DNA of 36,814 nt from an uncultured Fibrobacter sp. (lineage in GTDB: Bacteria; Fibrobacterota; Fibrobacteria; Fibrobacterales; Fibrobacteraceae), in assembly GCA_900313675.1 (NCBI GenBank), contig OMSO01000018.1:1-36814 (forward strand). Direction: 5' to 3'. Below, one piece after another: positions 7,721 through 16,984 of the stretch. Both the position numbers and the translations under genes were made by a program. The notes beneath the pieces were generated by a model. That model had not been told where the DNA came from. It saw only the letters and a program-made list of their open reading frames with translations, and searched no databases. Numbering within the stretch: position 1 is the stretch's first letter; each line of letters starts with the position of its first letter.

Positions 7721-10669
7721 TTACTCCGCGTCTTTGCCGTGGCACTTCTTGTACTTGAGGCCGGAACCGCACCAGCAGGGGTCATTGCGGCCCAGCTTGG
7801 GGCCTGCCTGTTGGGCGCGGCGTGCGGCGGCGGCAACGGCAGGGTTTGTGTAGGTGCGACGTACCGTAGGCCTTGTGCCCGGCAGTGCAGACTGGGGCAT
7901 GGGCTGTGCAGCCTCGCTTGCCGCCTGTTGACCTTCGGAAATGGCGTTGGTCTCGGAGCTTGCGGCCTGACCGGCAAGACCTGCGGCCTTGGCACCTTCG
8001 GTACTCGGCTGTTCGGCGTTTTCGGCAGCCTGGTCGGCGTTTGCGGCTTCTTGTGCGCCCGCTTCACTTTCGGGCTTCGGCTGTTCACGCAGCTGGAGCT
8101 GGTCCGGCGATACGGTCTGTCCGTTGGGCAGCGTAATCCGGATGTTCAAGATACGGAGCATTGTCAAGGTGGCAATCTTTTCGATGCAGCCCTCGAACAT
8201 CTTGTAGCCTTCGTTCTTGTAAATCATCAGCGGGTCTTTCTGGGCGTATCCGTGGAAACGGATGGCGTCCTTCAGCTGGTCCATGGCGTACAGGTGTTCT
8301 TTCCACACCTGGTCGATGGTCATCAGCAAGAACCTGCGTTCGATATTGCGGAAGTCCGCGTCGGGAATAATCTTGGTGAGCTTGTCGTAGCGCGCCTTGC
8401 AGAGGTCAATGATTTCGTCCAGCACCTGGTCCGGCGTCTTTTTGGTGGCATCGTCGAAGCTCAGATTATATTCCATACCGAGGCTGCGCTGCAGGTCGGT
8501 GTGAAGCCCTTCCAGGTTCCAGTTTTCTACATAGCTCTTGGGCGGAATGTAGTTGCTGACCTTGATGTCGCAGGCGTCCTCGATGCGGTTCATAATTTCG
8601 TCGCGAATGTCCTCGCCGTTCAGAATACGACGGCGGAGTCCGTAAATCACCTTGCGCTGTTCGTTCATCACGTTGTCATAATCCAGCAAGTGCTTACGGA
8701 TATCGAAACTCTGGCCTTCAACACGGCGTTGGGCGCTACGGATGGAGCGGGAAACGATGGGGTGGGTAATCACCTCGTCTTCGCCTACGCCAAAGCGGGT
8801 CATCAGGTTCTTGACGCTGTCGCCGCCGAAGATGCGCATCAGGTTGTCGTCGAGGGAGAGGAAGTACTGGCTGGAGCCCGGGTCGCCCTGACGGCCGGAA
8901 CGTCCGCGCAGCTGGTTGTCAATACGGCGGGATTCGTGGCGTTCGGTACCCAGCACGTGGAGACCGCCTACCTCGGTAACTCCGGGGCCGAGGGCGATGT
9001 CGGTACCACGGCCCGCCATGTTGGTGGCGATGGTCACCTTGCCCTTGTAGCCGGCGTACTGGATGATTTCGGCTTCGCGGCTGTGGTTCTTGGCGTTCAG
9101 CACCTCGTGGGGGATTCCTTCCTTTTCCAAAAGGCCGTGGAGGTGTTCGGACTTTTCGATGGAAGCGGTACCTACCAGCAGGGGCTGGCCCTTTTCGTGA
9201 CGGTCCTTGATTTCTGCCACGATGGCTTTCCACTTGGCCCCTTCGGACTTGTACACCATGTCCTGCATGTCCTTGCGGATGCAGGGCTTGTTGGTGGGAA
9301 TCACCCAGGTGTTCATGTTGTAAATCTTGATGAATTCCGTAGCCTCCGTCTCGGCGGTACCGGTCATACCGGAGAGCTTCTTGTACATGCGGAAGTAGTT
9401 CTGGAACGTAATCGTTGCAAGGGTCTGGTTCTCGCGACGGATCTGCACCTTTTCCTTGGCTTCGATGGCCTGGTGCATACCGTTAGAGTAGCGACGGCCT
9501 TCCATGAGGCGGCCCGTGTTTTCATCGACGATGATGATTTCGCCGTCACGGACGATGTAATCTACGTCGCGTTCGTACAGGTGCCAGGCGCGCAGGGCCT
9601 GGTCCAAGAAGTGCACCCAGTCTGCGTGTTCGCCGTACAGGTTGGTAATCTGCATCAGGCTTTCCACGTGGTTCACGCCCTTTTCGGTGAGCTGGATGTT
9701 CTTGTCCTTTTCGTCAACGGAAAAGTCCTTGTTCTTGACAAGCTTCTGGGCGATTTCGTTTGCCTTCGCATACTTGTCGGTAGCGTCTTCGGCAGGGCCG
9801 CTGATAATGAGAGGCGTACGGGCTTCGTCAATCAGGATAGAGTCCACTTCGTCAACGATACAGAAGTTCAGTTCCCGCTGCACCAGCTGGCTGGGTTCTA
9901 CTGCCATGTTGTCGCGGAGGTAGTCAAAGCCGAATTCGTTGTTGGTGCCGTAGGTCACGTCGCTGTTGTAGCTCTTGCGGCGCTGCTCGGAATTGAGGCC
10001 GTTCACGATAAGGCCCACGGTGAGTCCCAGGAACTGGTACACCAGGCCCATCTGCTTGGCGTCACGGCCGGCCAGGTAGTCGTTCACCGTCACCACGTGC
10101 ACGCCATGTCCAGAAAGACCGTTCAGGTAAACGGGGAGGGCGGCAGCAAGGGTTTTACCTTCACCGGTGGCCATTTCGGCGATGGCGCCTTCGTGTAGCA
10201 CCAGGCCACCGATCATCTGCACGTCGAAAGGCATCATGCGGAAGGGCTTTACCGACTCGGGGTACAGCTCGCGGACCTTCGCGTAGAGGGCGGCAGGCAG
10301 GTAGACTTCCCATTCGTTCTTGCCGCTGGCAAGTTCTGCTTTGGCCGTTTCCACTGCGCCCTGCAGTTCGGGTCCCAGGCGGCTGAAGTCGAATTCGAAT
10401 TCCGGCTTGAAGATATTGAAGATACCCAGGCGGCGGTCGCAGGCCTCCTGGCACACGGCAAAGGCTTCTACCTTGATGTCTTCCAGGGTAGCACCGTTTT
10501 TCAGCTTTTCCCGGAATTCCGCACTCTTTGCGGCCAGGGCGGCATCGTCCAGGGCTTCCAGGGATTCACGTGCTGCATGAATCTTGGCGATGACGGGCCT
10601 AAGCTGCTTTACCTTGCGTTCATGGGGCGTACCAAAGATCTTGTGGAGTACGGTATCGACTACGCTCAT
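7721..10669 (-). CDS. secA: Preprotein translocase ATPase SecA (982 aa)
   Basis: This motor ATPase drives proteins through the SecYEG channel at the inner membrane. The Walker A motif (ATGEGKT) is at about residues 167-173, followed by HVVTVNDYLA. The DEAD-like Walker B is DEVDSILIDEARTPL. Helicase domain 2 shows TIATNMAGRGTDIALG and QLRGRSGRQGDPG. A Gln/Ala/Pro-rich linker precedes the C-terminal zinc-binding CWCGSGLKYKKCH motif that contacts SecB or ribosomes. Compared with E. coli SecA, about 60 extra residues lie between CQEACDRR and FRMMPFDVQ, which shifts Walker A from near residue 102 to 167. The start at 10669 has AAGGAAA upstream. It is divergent from the GH74 gene. Confidence 0.98.
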   Translation of the reverse strand: MSVVDTVLHKIFGTPHERKVKQLRPVIAKIHAARESLEALDDAALAAKSAEFREKLKNGATLEDIKVEAFAVCQEACDRRLGIFNIFKPEFEFDFSRLGPELQGAVETAKAELASGKNEWEVYLPAALYAKVRELYPESVKPFRMMPFDVQMIGGLVLHEGAIAEMATGEGKTLAAALPVYLNGLSGHGVHVVTVNDYLAGRDAKQMGLVYQFLGLTVGLIVNGLNSEQRRKSYNSDVTYGTNNEFGFDYLRDNMAVEPSQLVQRELNFCIVDEVDSILIDEARTPLIISGPAEDATDKYAKANEIAQKLVKNKDFSVDEKDKNIQLTEKGVNHVESLMQITNLYGEHADWVHFLDQALRAWHLYERDVDYIVRDGEIIIVDENTGRLMEGRRYSNGMHQAIEAKEKVQIRRENQTLATITFQNYFRMYKKLSGMTGTAETEATEFIKIYNMNTWVIPTNKPCIRKDMQDMVYKSEGAKWKAIVAEIKDRHEKGQPLLVGTASIEKSEHLHGLLEKEGIPHEVLNAKNHSREAEIIQYAGYKGKVTIATNMAGRGTDIALGPGVTEVGGLHVLGTERHESRRIDNQLRGRSGRQGDPGSSQYFLSLDDNLMRIFGGDSVKNLMTRFGVGEDEVITHPIVSRSIRSAQRRVEGQSFDIRKHLLDYDNVMNEQRKVIYGLRRRILNGEDIRDEIMNRIEDACDIKVSNYIPPKSYVENWNLEGLHTDLQRSLGMEYNLSFDDATKKTPDQVLDEIIDLCKARYDKLTKIIPDADFRNIERRFLLMTIDQVWKEHLYAMDQLKDAIRFHGYAQKDPLMIYKNEGYKMFEGCIEKIATLTMLRILNIRITLPNGQTVSPDQLQLREQPKPESEAGAQEAANADQAAENAEQPSTEGAKAAGLAGQAASSETNAISEGQQAASEAAQPMPQSALPGTRPTVRRTYTNPAVAAAARRAQQAGPKLGRNDPCWCGSGLKYKKCHGKDAE

Positions 10670-10684
10670 TTCATTTCCTTATAC

Positions 10685-10708
10685 TGCCGGGGGCCCTTGC
10701 CCACGGCA
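10685..10708 (-). other. Hairpin in the secA 5' leader
   Basis: TGCCG (10685-10689) pairs with CGGCA (10704-10708) and GGGC (10691-10694) with GCCC (10699-10702) around a 4-base loop. It lies a few bases before the secA ribosome binding site and lacks a T run, so it is unlikely to be a terminator. It might affect secA translation. Confidence 0.45.
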
Positions 10709-10769
10709 ACTGTTAAAAATTACGGCGAAAAGATAGAAAAAAGGTAAACAATCCTTTGCCCTAAAATGC

Positions 10770-10797
10770 TTGAAATTACAAGACAAATGGCTATATT
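10770..10797 (+). promoter_or_regulatory. Promoter of the GH74 gene
   Basis: TTGAAA (10770-10775) and TATATT (10792-10797) are separated by 16 bases, and the ribosome binding site AGGGAG (10810-10815) follows before the ATG at 10821. Confidence 0.75.
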
Positions 10798-10820
10798 TCT
10801 GCCAAATATAGGGAGTTTAT

Positions 10821-13367
10821 ATGGATTGGAAAGTACTCGCCTTGGCCGGGGTTCTTTGTACCCAGGCATTTGCAGTGGAAAAATACGAATGGGGTAATGT
10901 CCGCTTTGACGGCGGCGGATTCGTGTCTTCCGTGATATTCCACCCCAAGGAAAAGAACCTGCTTTACGCCCGCACCGACGTGGGTGGCATCTACCGCTTT
11001 GATTTTTCGTCGAAGACCTGGATTCCTCTGATGGATTTCATCTCGGAAAACGACAAGGGACTTTACGGTACGGAGGCCTTTGCGTTGGACCCCACGGACC
11101 CGAAGCGCATTTACGTGCTGGCCGGAACGGGCTACTTTAGCGATGGACGGACCGCAGTGCTCCGCAGCGAAGATTACGGCTCCACCTGGGACACCAGCTA
11201 TGTGGAAATGCTCGCCCACGGCAATGGCATGGGCCGCCAGACCGGCGAAAAGCTGGCTGTGGACCCCAATAAGACGAACATTCTCCTTTGCGGTAGCCGC
11301 ACCAAGGGTCTCTACAAGAGTACCGACTACGGCAAGACATGGACTAGTATTTACCAGGTTGCACTTTCTTCTGCAACACGCAACGGCCTTACCAATGTGA
11401 ACGGCATCAGCTTTGTGCTGTTCGACGAATCCCAGGGCAAGAACGCTGACGGTTCCACGAAGACGATTTACATAGGCATCTCCCAAAAATCGAAGGGCAA
11501 TCTGCAGGTCAGTAACGACGGTGGCGCCACCTGGACAACCATTTCGGGCGGTCCCGAAGATCTGATGCCCCACCGCGCAAAAATCGTGGGTGGCGATATG
11601 TATATCACCTATGCAAGTTCAGAAGGCCCCCATAGCGTAAGCAAGGGCGCCGTGTACAAGTACAACATCGCAGGCGGCACCTGGACCAACATTACCCCCT
11701 TCCAGGACGAAAGCACTACGGCCCGTATGGGTGATGGAAGCCAGAGCGCAAGTCACGGTTTTGGCGGCATTGCCATTGACCCGAGTGATCCCAAGCACAT
11801 TGTGGTGACTACCCTCTGTTATTATGGTGGAAGACACCTTTACAAGGATGGAAAGGACAACTATGGTGACCGCATCTATGTCTCAAAAGATGGCGGTTCC
11901 ACTTGGACTCACGGCCAGGGTTACAATGACGGTGTCAACGTAGATGCAAACGGAACGGCATGGATTTCGGGCAACGCCATCCATTGGGCGGGTTCTGTAG
12001 AAATTAACCCCTTCAACAACAAGGAAGCCTGGGTCACCAGCGGAAACGGCGTTTTCCAGACAGATGACATCACCGCGAAAGTCCCCCTGTGGAAATTCCA
12101 GAGCAGGGGCATCGAAGAGACCGTGCCTCTTGATATCGTGAGCGTTCCGGGAGGCCCGCTGGTAACGGCCATCGGCGACTATGACGGCGCCGCCTATACC
12201 GACATCAACGAGAGCACTCCGCGCCACTCGCCCACCATCGGCACAACCAACAGCTTGGGATACGCCCCCCTGGCAAAGGCCTTTGTGCGGACGGGCCAGG
12301 TGACGGATTACTCCACCGGGACGGGGATTACCTCTATGGTCATGTACCGTAGCGACGACAATGCGTCCACCTGGAAAAAACTGGAAACGACCTTGATGGG
12401 AGCCCAGGGAACCCTTGCCATGTCTGCCGACGGCAAGGTGATTCTCCACCGTCCGGATAACAGCAGCGACGTGTATCGCACCACGGATAACGGCAAGACC
12501 TGGAGCAAGGTGACAGGAATGGACGGCCAAAGTCAATACGCCCGCATTACTCCGGACCCGGTAAACCCCGACGTGTTCTATCTGGTGGATCAGCAAGCCT
12601 ACTTGAAGGTATCTACCGATGGCGGCGCCACGTTTGCCACCTCCGGGGCCCGCCTGCAGAACGATGCCGCAGGCGAATATTACAACGGCGGCGGCCTCAT
12701 CCGCACGGTGCCGGGTAGGGAAGGTCACCTGTGGGTTCCCATGGATCAGGCGCAGGTCTGGCAGCCCAAGGGCTTTAGCGAAAACGGCCTTGCCTACACC
12801 GAAGATGGCGGCAAGACCTGGAACCGCTGCGCGGGTGCAAGCACCGCCATCGCTGTGGGTATCGGCAAGGCCAAGGAAGGAGCCGACTACGAGACCATCT
12901 TTATCTGGGGTGCGGCCAAGTCCGGTGACCCGATTGGAATCTACCGCAGTACCGACAAGTGCAAGACTTTTGAGCGCGTGAACGATGACATGCACCAGTT
13001 CGGCGGCCCGGGCAACGGGAACTTTGTGCAGGGCGACATGAACAACTTCGGCGTGGTGTACATGAGCACGGTAGGACGCGGGCTTATCGTGGGCGCTCCC
13101 GAAGGCACCAAGTTCATTACGGGAATGAAACGGGTCAACGTGACCGCGGCCGCCCGCATGTTCATTGAAAACCGTACCCTTCATGTGAGTGCGCCTGGCA
13201 TGAGCAGGCTTAGCCTGTTCAGCTTGAACGGAAGACTACTCTTGAGCAAGGATATTGGCAGTAATGCCTCCGTTTCCCTGAATAAGTTGCCCGCAGGCAA
13301 ATATATTGTCCGGCTAGAAAACGAAAAGGGCACGGCCATCTTGAACCGCACCCTGATCTTGAAATAA
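10821..13367 (+). CDS. Secreted GH74-like xyloglucanase with T9SS-like tail (848 aa)
   Basis: This is a likely endo-xyloglucanase that hydrolyses plant cell-wall xyloglucan. A signal peptide ends near AFA-V (residue 18). The mature chain starts with the GH74 pattern WGNVRFDGGGFVSSVIFHP and YARTDVGGIYRFD. Many Asp-box/BNR-type repeats (for example SKDGGSTWT, STDGGATF, TEDGGKTW) indicate two seven-bladed propellers. By analogy with characterised GH74 enzymes, Asp53 (in ARTDVGG) and Asp453 (in IGDYDGA) are candidate catalytic residues; their 400-residue spacing fits the family. The last ~55 residues (LSLFSLNGRLL, LPAGKYIVRLENEKG) resemble type IX secretion sorting tails, which suggests export to the surface. 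It has its own promoter and terminator. Confidence 0.9.
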   Translation: MDWKVLALAGVLCTQAFAVEKYEWGNVRFDGGGFVSSVIFHPKEKNLLYARTDVGGIYRFDFSSKTWIPLMDFISENDKGLYGTEAFALDPTDPKRIYVLAGTGYFSDGRTAVLRSEDYGSTWDTSYVEMLAHGNGMGRQTGEKLAVDPNKTNILLCGSRTKGLYKSTDYGKTWTSIYQVALSSATRNGLTNVNGISFVLFDESQGKNADGSTKTIYIGISQKSKGNLQVSNDGGATWTTISGGPEDLMPHRAKIVGGDMYITYASSEGPHSVSKGAVYKYNIAGGTWTNITPFQDESTTARMGDGSQSASHGFGGIAIDPSDPKHIVVTTLCYYGGRHLYKDGKDNYGDRIYVSKDGGSTWTHGQGYNDGVNVDANGTAWISGNAIHWAGSVEINPFNNKEAWVTSGNGVFQTDDITAKVPLWKFQSRGIEETVPLDIVSVPGGPLVTAIGDYDGAAYTDINESTPRHSPTIGTTNSLGYAPLAKAFVRTGQVTDYSTGTGITSMVMYRSDDNASTWKKLETTLMGAQGTLAMSADGKVILHRPDNSSDVYRTTDNGKTWSKVTGMDGQSQYARITPDPVNPDVFYLVDQQAYLKVSTDGGATFATSGARLQNDAAGEYYNGGGLIRTVPGREGHLWVPMDQAQVWQPKGFSENGLAYTEDGGKTWNRCAGASTAIAVGIGKAKEGADYETIFIWGAAKSGDPIGIYRSTDKCKTFERVNDDMHQFGGPGNGNFVQGDMNNFGVVYMSTVGRGLIVGAPEGTKFITGMKRVNVTAAARMFIENRTLHVSAPGMSRLSLFSLNGRLLLSKDIGSNASVSLNKLPAGKYIVRLENEKGTAILNRTLILK

Positions 13368-13376
13368 CTTTCATAA

Positions 13377-13402
13377 AGCCGCGAAACTAAGTCGCGGCTT
13401 TT
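13377..13402 (+). terminator. Terminator between GH74 and rubrerythrin genes
   Basis: GCCGCGA (13378-13384) pairs with TCGCGGC (13392-13398) around a 7-base loop, followed by TTTT on the + strand. On the other strand the stem is followed by TTTATG, so it may also serve the convergent rubrerythrin gene, whose stop is 4 bases away. Confidence 0.8.
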
Positions 13403-13405
13403 GTA

Positions 13406-13945
13406 TTAGTAGTTCTCGGCGTTCACCTCGAAATAGGCCTGGGGGTGTGCGCATACCGGGCAAAGTGCCGGGGCCTTGGTGCCCACCACGATGTGGCCGC
13501 AGTTGCGGCATTCCCACACCTTCACCTCGCTCTTGGCGAAAACTTCTTGCATTTCCACGTTCTTCAGCAGGGCGCGGTAGCGCTCCTCGTGGTGCTTCTC
13601 GATGGCGGCCACCATGCGGAACTTAGCAGCCAGGGGCTTGAATCCTTCTTCTTCGGCGGTCTTTGCGAACTCCTCGTACATGTCGGTCCATTCGTAGTTC
13701 TCGCCGTCGGCAGCGGCCTTCAGGTTCTGGGCGGTGTCGCCGATGCCGTCCAGTTCCTTGAGCCACATCTTGGCGTGTTCTTTTTCGTTGTCGGCGGTCT
13801 TCAAGAAGAGCGCTGCGATTTGCTCAAAGCCTTCTTTCTTGGCCTTGGAGGCAAAGTAGGTGTACTTGTTGCGGGCCTGGGATTCGCCTGCGAAGGCGGC
13901 CTGAAGATTCTTTTCGGTCTGAGTTCCGGCGTATTTGTTTGCCAT
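13406..13945 (-). CDS. rbr: Rubrerythrin (179 aa)
   Basis: This non-haem di-iron peroxidase protects anaerobes from hydrogen peroxide. The N-terminal four-helix domain has the expected metal ligands in [20 protein letters not shown] and [10 protein letters not shown]. The C-terminal rubredoxin-like domain has ECRNCG and CPVCAHP for one Fe(SCys)4 site. The length is normal. AAGGATA lies about 8 bases before the ATG. An anaerobic lifestyle fits a rumen or gut Fibrobacter. Confidence 0.96.
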   Translation of the reverse strand: MANKYAGTQTEKNLQAAFAGESQARNKYTYFASKAKKEGFEQIAALFLKTADNEKEHAKMWLKELDGIGDTAQNLKAAADGENYEWTDMYEEFAKTAEEEGFKPLAAKFRMVAAIEKHHEERYRALLKNVEMQEVFAKSEVKVWECRNCGHIVVGTKAPALCPVCAHPQAYFEVNAENY

Positions 13946-14071
13946 AGATTTTATCCTTTTTTTATGATAATGTTTTTGTGTCTCAACAGAGAATATACAT
14001 TATTTTATAGGAAAAAAACCAGCGGTTTTGCCGCGGACCTTTATGAGTGCGGATTTTTGTGTGGAAATACG

Positions 14072-16048
14072 TTAGGGCGCGGCGTTTTCTACGCAGCGAA
14101 CATTGAATGCATCGGCCGCGCTATTGAATTCCTTTATGTTATTTTCGCTGTAGAAAAATTCCTGGATAACAAGGTAGGGTATGCCCAGCACGATTGAGGG
14201 AACATCTCCAGAAATAAAGGCTGTTGATATGCCCATATCGATTCGTCCCCATGATCCACAGGTCATCCCCGTGGCGAGCATCGAAAAGCCGGTTACGTTT
14301 GTCGGGGCGACATCCCCGCTAAACCAGACCCAGCTATCGGTAGCCTTTATGGCATTGACTCCTTCGTTATAGGTGTACTTTACGTATTCGAGAAGCGTGT
14401 TCCATTCTTCCTTAGAGGGGACATGCCACCCGTCTGGGCAAATTCCTTGATGGTTGCTTGTAATTGGGTAATTGCTTACGATTCTTGTCCTGTATGTGGG
14501 GGAAAGGTTCATGGCCGCGGTCCATGTATAGACATACCCGGCCTTTTCACAATATTCTTCGTCTCCGGAGGGGCACAGGTTTTCATCGGCCATATTTGCC
14601 GCAAGTTCCTCGCTCGCGTTTTCGCCGCCGTAGTGCAGGTTCTCGGCCATCCAGTTTTGTGTGCCGATGACAACGGTCCTGTAAGTTTGCCCATCGCGTT
14701 GGTCAGTTAAAGAGCCATAGGTAATATCTGGATTGAACCAGGAATCCTGTTCCATGTCGACGAGGAGAAGGCTATACCACAGTCCGCTTTTACATACGAA
14801 TGAAGAGTTGAAAGCCTTCTTGACCGACCCCTCGCCTTCGCCGTTGCACGTTCCCAGTATGGCAAGGACTTCCGGATCGATGATGGATGTTTCTTCTTTG
14901 TAGGGCGGGTCGATGGTGGCGGTGGACTGCCTAGAGGAACTACTGCGTTTTATAGAGGAACTGGACTTGCCGCTGAAACTGGAGTCGCTGGAACTGGAGT
15001 CTCCGCTTTCCGATGAGTCGTTTGCCGAACTAGAAGAACTTTCAGCAGAAATGCTTGAACTGGAAGATTCTTCTGTTGAGCTTGATGATAGTTTTTTTCC
15101 AAGCAGGTGCCAGTGCAGTTTTTCGCAAATAAATTTTTCATTGAAATAACGGGATCTGGGGTTTGTGTCAGGGCGGATTTCGCCCTCCCTCTTTTCGGTG
15201 CACCTGCCTAGCCCGAAAACATCGCTCCAGAAATATTCAACGTAATTCTCGAACATGGAAATATTTTGGGAAATGTTCCAGCCCAGGATGTTCTCACGGA
15301 CTTGGGCCAACTCGACTTCAAAGGAGTTGTCTGCGGATTGGGCCCGTTCCAGGGAGTCATTCCAGACGCCGTCCTCTTCGATGTCCTTGGCAAGGTCTGC
15401 CAGGGAAAGGGAGAACTCTCCTTCGCTCCTGCCGGCCTGCATGATGATGGAGATGGCGAGCAGAACGGCATCGCCGTCGGCATTTCCGAATATGTCCAGA
15501 TCCTCCACGCTTTCGCCCGCAAAGTCCTCGGCAAAGGCTTCGAAGATTTCCTGGTCCGCAATTTTCTTGGCTTGCTTTACGGTCATGTCCTCGTTTTGCG
15601 CAAGCCATAGCGCCCGCTCGTATTCCAAGTGGGTGAGCAGGTTGATGTTCACGTTGTCGCGGTCCGAAAGGTCGGAGATGGCGTTCAGGGTAATCTGGCT
15701 TGCGGATACCTTTCCCGTTACTTCGTTGCGGTAGAACCCGTCAACACGCAACAGGGCATATTGCGACGCCAGTTCGATTTTGGATATGGCGAAGGTGCCC
15801 ATGTCTTCCGATATTCTGCCCAAGAAACTCTTTCCCGTCTGGGCACGGGTTTCAAAGTTCAGTTCGTACAGGGTCACGCTGGAACCCTTCACAAACGGCC
15901 CCTTCTGGGACACGCCCGCAATGTCCTTGTTCTCAATGGCGATGGAGTTTTCGGCTTCCGAGGTGCCGCCAGCGTTCTTGTCTTTGTCGGAACAGGCGAC
16001 AACAAACAGGAGCAGGTAAACCAGAAGGGCGACGAATCTCAGGTACAT
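14072..16048 (-). CDS. FISUMP lipoprotein with large N-terminal domain (658 aa)
   Basis: This is a predicted surface lipoprotein. The N-terminal signal ends in a lipobox LFVVAC (Cys19). Residues of about 45-290 form a domain starting GVSQKGPFVKGSSVTLYELN, with a beta-rich first part and a helical second part; I know this start from other Fibrobacter lipoproteins, but its function is unknown. A Ser-rich linker (about 320-375, with repeated SSSS) follows. A short Cys-containing module (CNGEGEGSVKKAFNSSFVC) precedes a C-terminal FISUMP domain from YGSLTDQRDGQTYRTVVIG to VRCVENA. The gene begins 1 base after the stop of the TIGR02147 regulator gene, and its AAGGA site lies in that gene's end, so the two are translationally coupled. 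Confidence 0.85.
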   Translation of the reverse strand: MYLRFVALLVYLLLFVVACSDKDKNAGGTSEAENSIAIENKDIAGVSQKGPFVKGSSVTLYELNFETRAQTGKSFLGRISEDMGTFAISKIELASQYALLRVDGFYRNEVTGKVSASQITLNAISDLSDRDNVNINLLTHLEYERALWLAQNEDMTVKQAKKIADQEIFEAFAEDFAGESVEDLDIFGNADGDAVLLAISIIMQAGRSEGEFSLSLADLAKDIEEDGVWNDSLERAQSADNSFEVELAQVRENILGWNISQNISMFENYVEYFWSDVFGLGRCTEKREGEIRPDTNPRSRYFNEKFICEKLHWHLLGKKLSSSSTEESSSSSISAESSSSSANDSSESGDSSSSDSSFSGKSSSSIKRSSSSRQSTATIDPPYKEETSIIDPEVLAILGTCNGEGEGSVKKAFNSSFVCKSGLWYSLLLVDMEQDSWFNPDITYGSLTDQRDGQTYRTVVIGTQNWMAENLHYGGENASEELAANMADENLCPSGDEEYCEKAGYVYTWTAAMNLSPTYRTRIVSNYPITSNHQGICPDGWHVPSKEEWNTLLEYVKYTYNEGVNAIKATDSWVWFSGDVAPTNVTGFSMLATGMTCGSWGRIDMGISTAFISGDVPSIVLGIPYLVIQEFFYSENNIKEFNSAADAFNVRCVENAAP

Positions 16049-16049
16049 T

Positions 16050-16910
16050 TTACGAATCCTTGTTGGGATGTTTCTTTTGCATTGCGGGCGGGATTTTCTG
16101 GGAAAGGGGGAACAGCTGCAGGTTCAGTTCGTAGACCCGCTCTGTCCCTTGGTCTTTGGCTGCAATATCCACCACCTTGCGCCGAAAGTTCTGCATCTCG
16201 GCAACGATATCTTTGTACGCCCCTTCGGTAAGCCCCAGGGTAATGGTGGAAAAGTTCCGCTCCGAAACGGGAACGCTGTCCAGGGATTCCACGGCCAGGT
16301 TCCCCATTTGCCGGTGAAGGTTCCGCACCGCCATCACCGAAGAGGGGAGCGTCCCCGTAGAAATGGACTTGCGGCCTTGCGTGTATTGCCCCTTTCTGGT
16401 GGACTTGCGCAGGAGTTTGCTGCGGGTCAAGAACTTGAGGCTTTGGGCGACGGCGTCTGCGCTGACCTCCGGAAAACAGAGCTTGGCGAGCCCCTTCGGG
16501 CTTGCCGAATCCACGGAGGCGGCAAGTTCCCGTATGGCCGAATTTAGCCAGTTGGAGTAGTATTCGAAAAACGCCCTTTCGAGAATGCCGACCCTGTTGC
16601 TCAGGATGATTTCTTGCAGGCTATTAAAAATCTCTGTTTTTGTCTTGGCGTCTTTTGCCTGGTCATAGGCTACCAGGAGTACAAAAAAGTCGCATTCAAA
16701 ACCGGAAAGGCCCATGGCGCTTGCAACGCGGACCCTGGCTTTTTTTGAGAGACCGCTCTTGCCCTCGCATACCAGTTTCAGATACACGGGTGAACTGAAT
16801 TTCGCGGCCTTCGCGAAACTCCTCCACGAAAAGCCGGCAATTTTCTTCTGCTCGGCATAGTAATCCGCCATGTACTTGCGGAAATCCTTGTATTCGTATA
16901 TGGACTTCAC
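16050..16910 (-). CDS. TIGR02147/DUF4423-family protein (286 aa)
   Basis: It belongs to a Fibrobacter paralogous family (TIGR02147, DUF4423) by the start SIYEYKDFRKYMADYY and the pattern FSWRSFAKAAKFSSPVYLKLVCEGKSGLS, which resembles a helix-turn-helix. The middle part includes a DAVAQSLKFLTRSKLL helix-turn-helix-like segment. The C-terminal part contains a conserved TLGLTEGAYKDIVAEMQNFRRKV stretch in shorter blocks. It is thought to be a regulator, but I know of no direct proof. It is first in a two-gene operon with the FISUMP lipoprotein and overlaps its ribosome binding site, so it probably controls that lipoprotein or is controlled together with it. No strong ribosome binding site is visible upstream of the ATG. 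Confidence 0.82.
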   Translation of the reverse strand: MKSIYEYKDFRKYMADYYAEQKKIAGFSWRSFAKAAKFSSPVYLKLVCEGKSGLSKKARVRVASAMGLSGFECDFFVLLVAYDQAKDAKTKTEIFNSLQEIILSNRVGILERAFFEYYSNWLNSAIRELAASVDSASPKGLAKLCFPEVSADAVAQSLKFLTRSKLLRKSTRKGQYTQGRKSISTGTLPSSVMAVRNLHRQMGNLAVESLDSVPVSERNFSTITLGLTEGAYKDIVAEMQNFRRKVVDIAAKDQGTERVYELNLQLFPLSQKIPPAMQKKHPNKDS

Positions 16911-16984
16911 GATTTATAAAATACAAATAAAAATGTGAAAGCGGATAGGCTAAAATTCAATAAATCAAGGAATTGTACCGCAGA

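Noticed and set aside
7739..10198. Long + strand open frame (819 codons) opposite secA
   Set aside because: It is a mirror of the secA codon pattern; the composition (His, Val, Gly, Phe) is not protein-like and no domain is seen.
11883..13184. Minus-strand open frame opposite the GH74 gene
   Set aside because: Shadow of a gene with clear family motifs.
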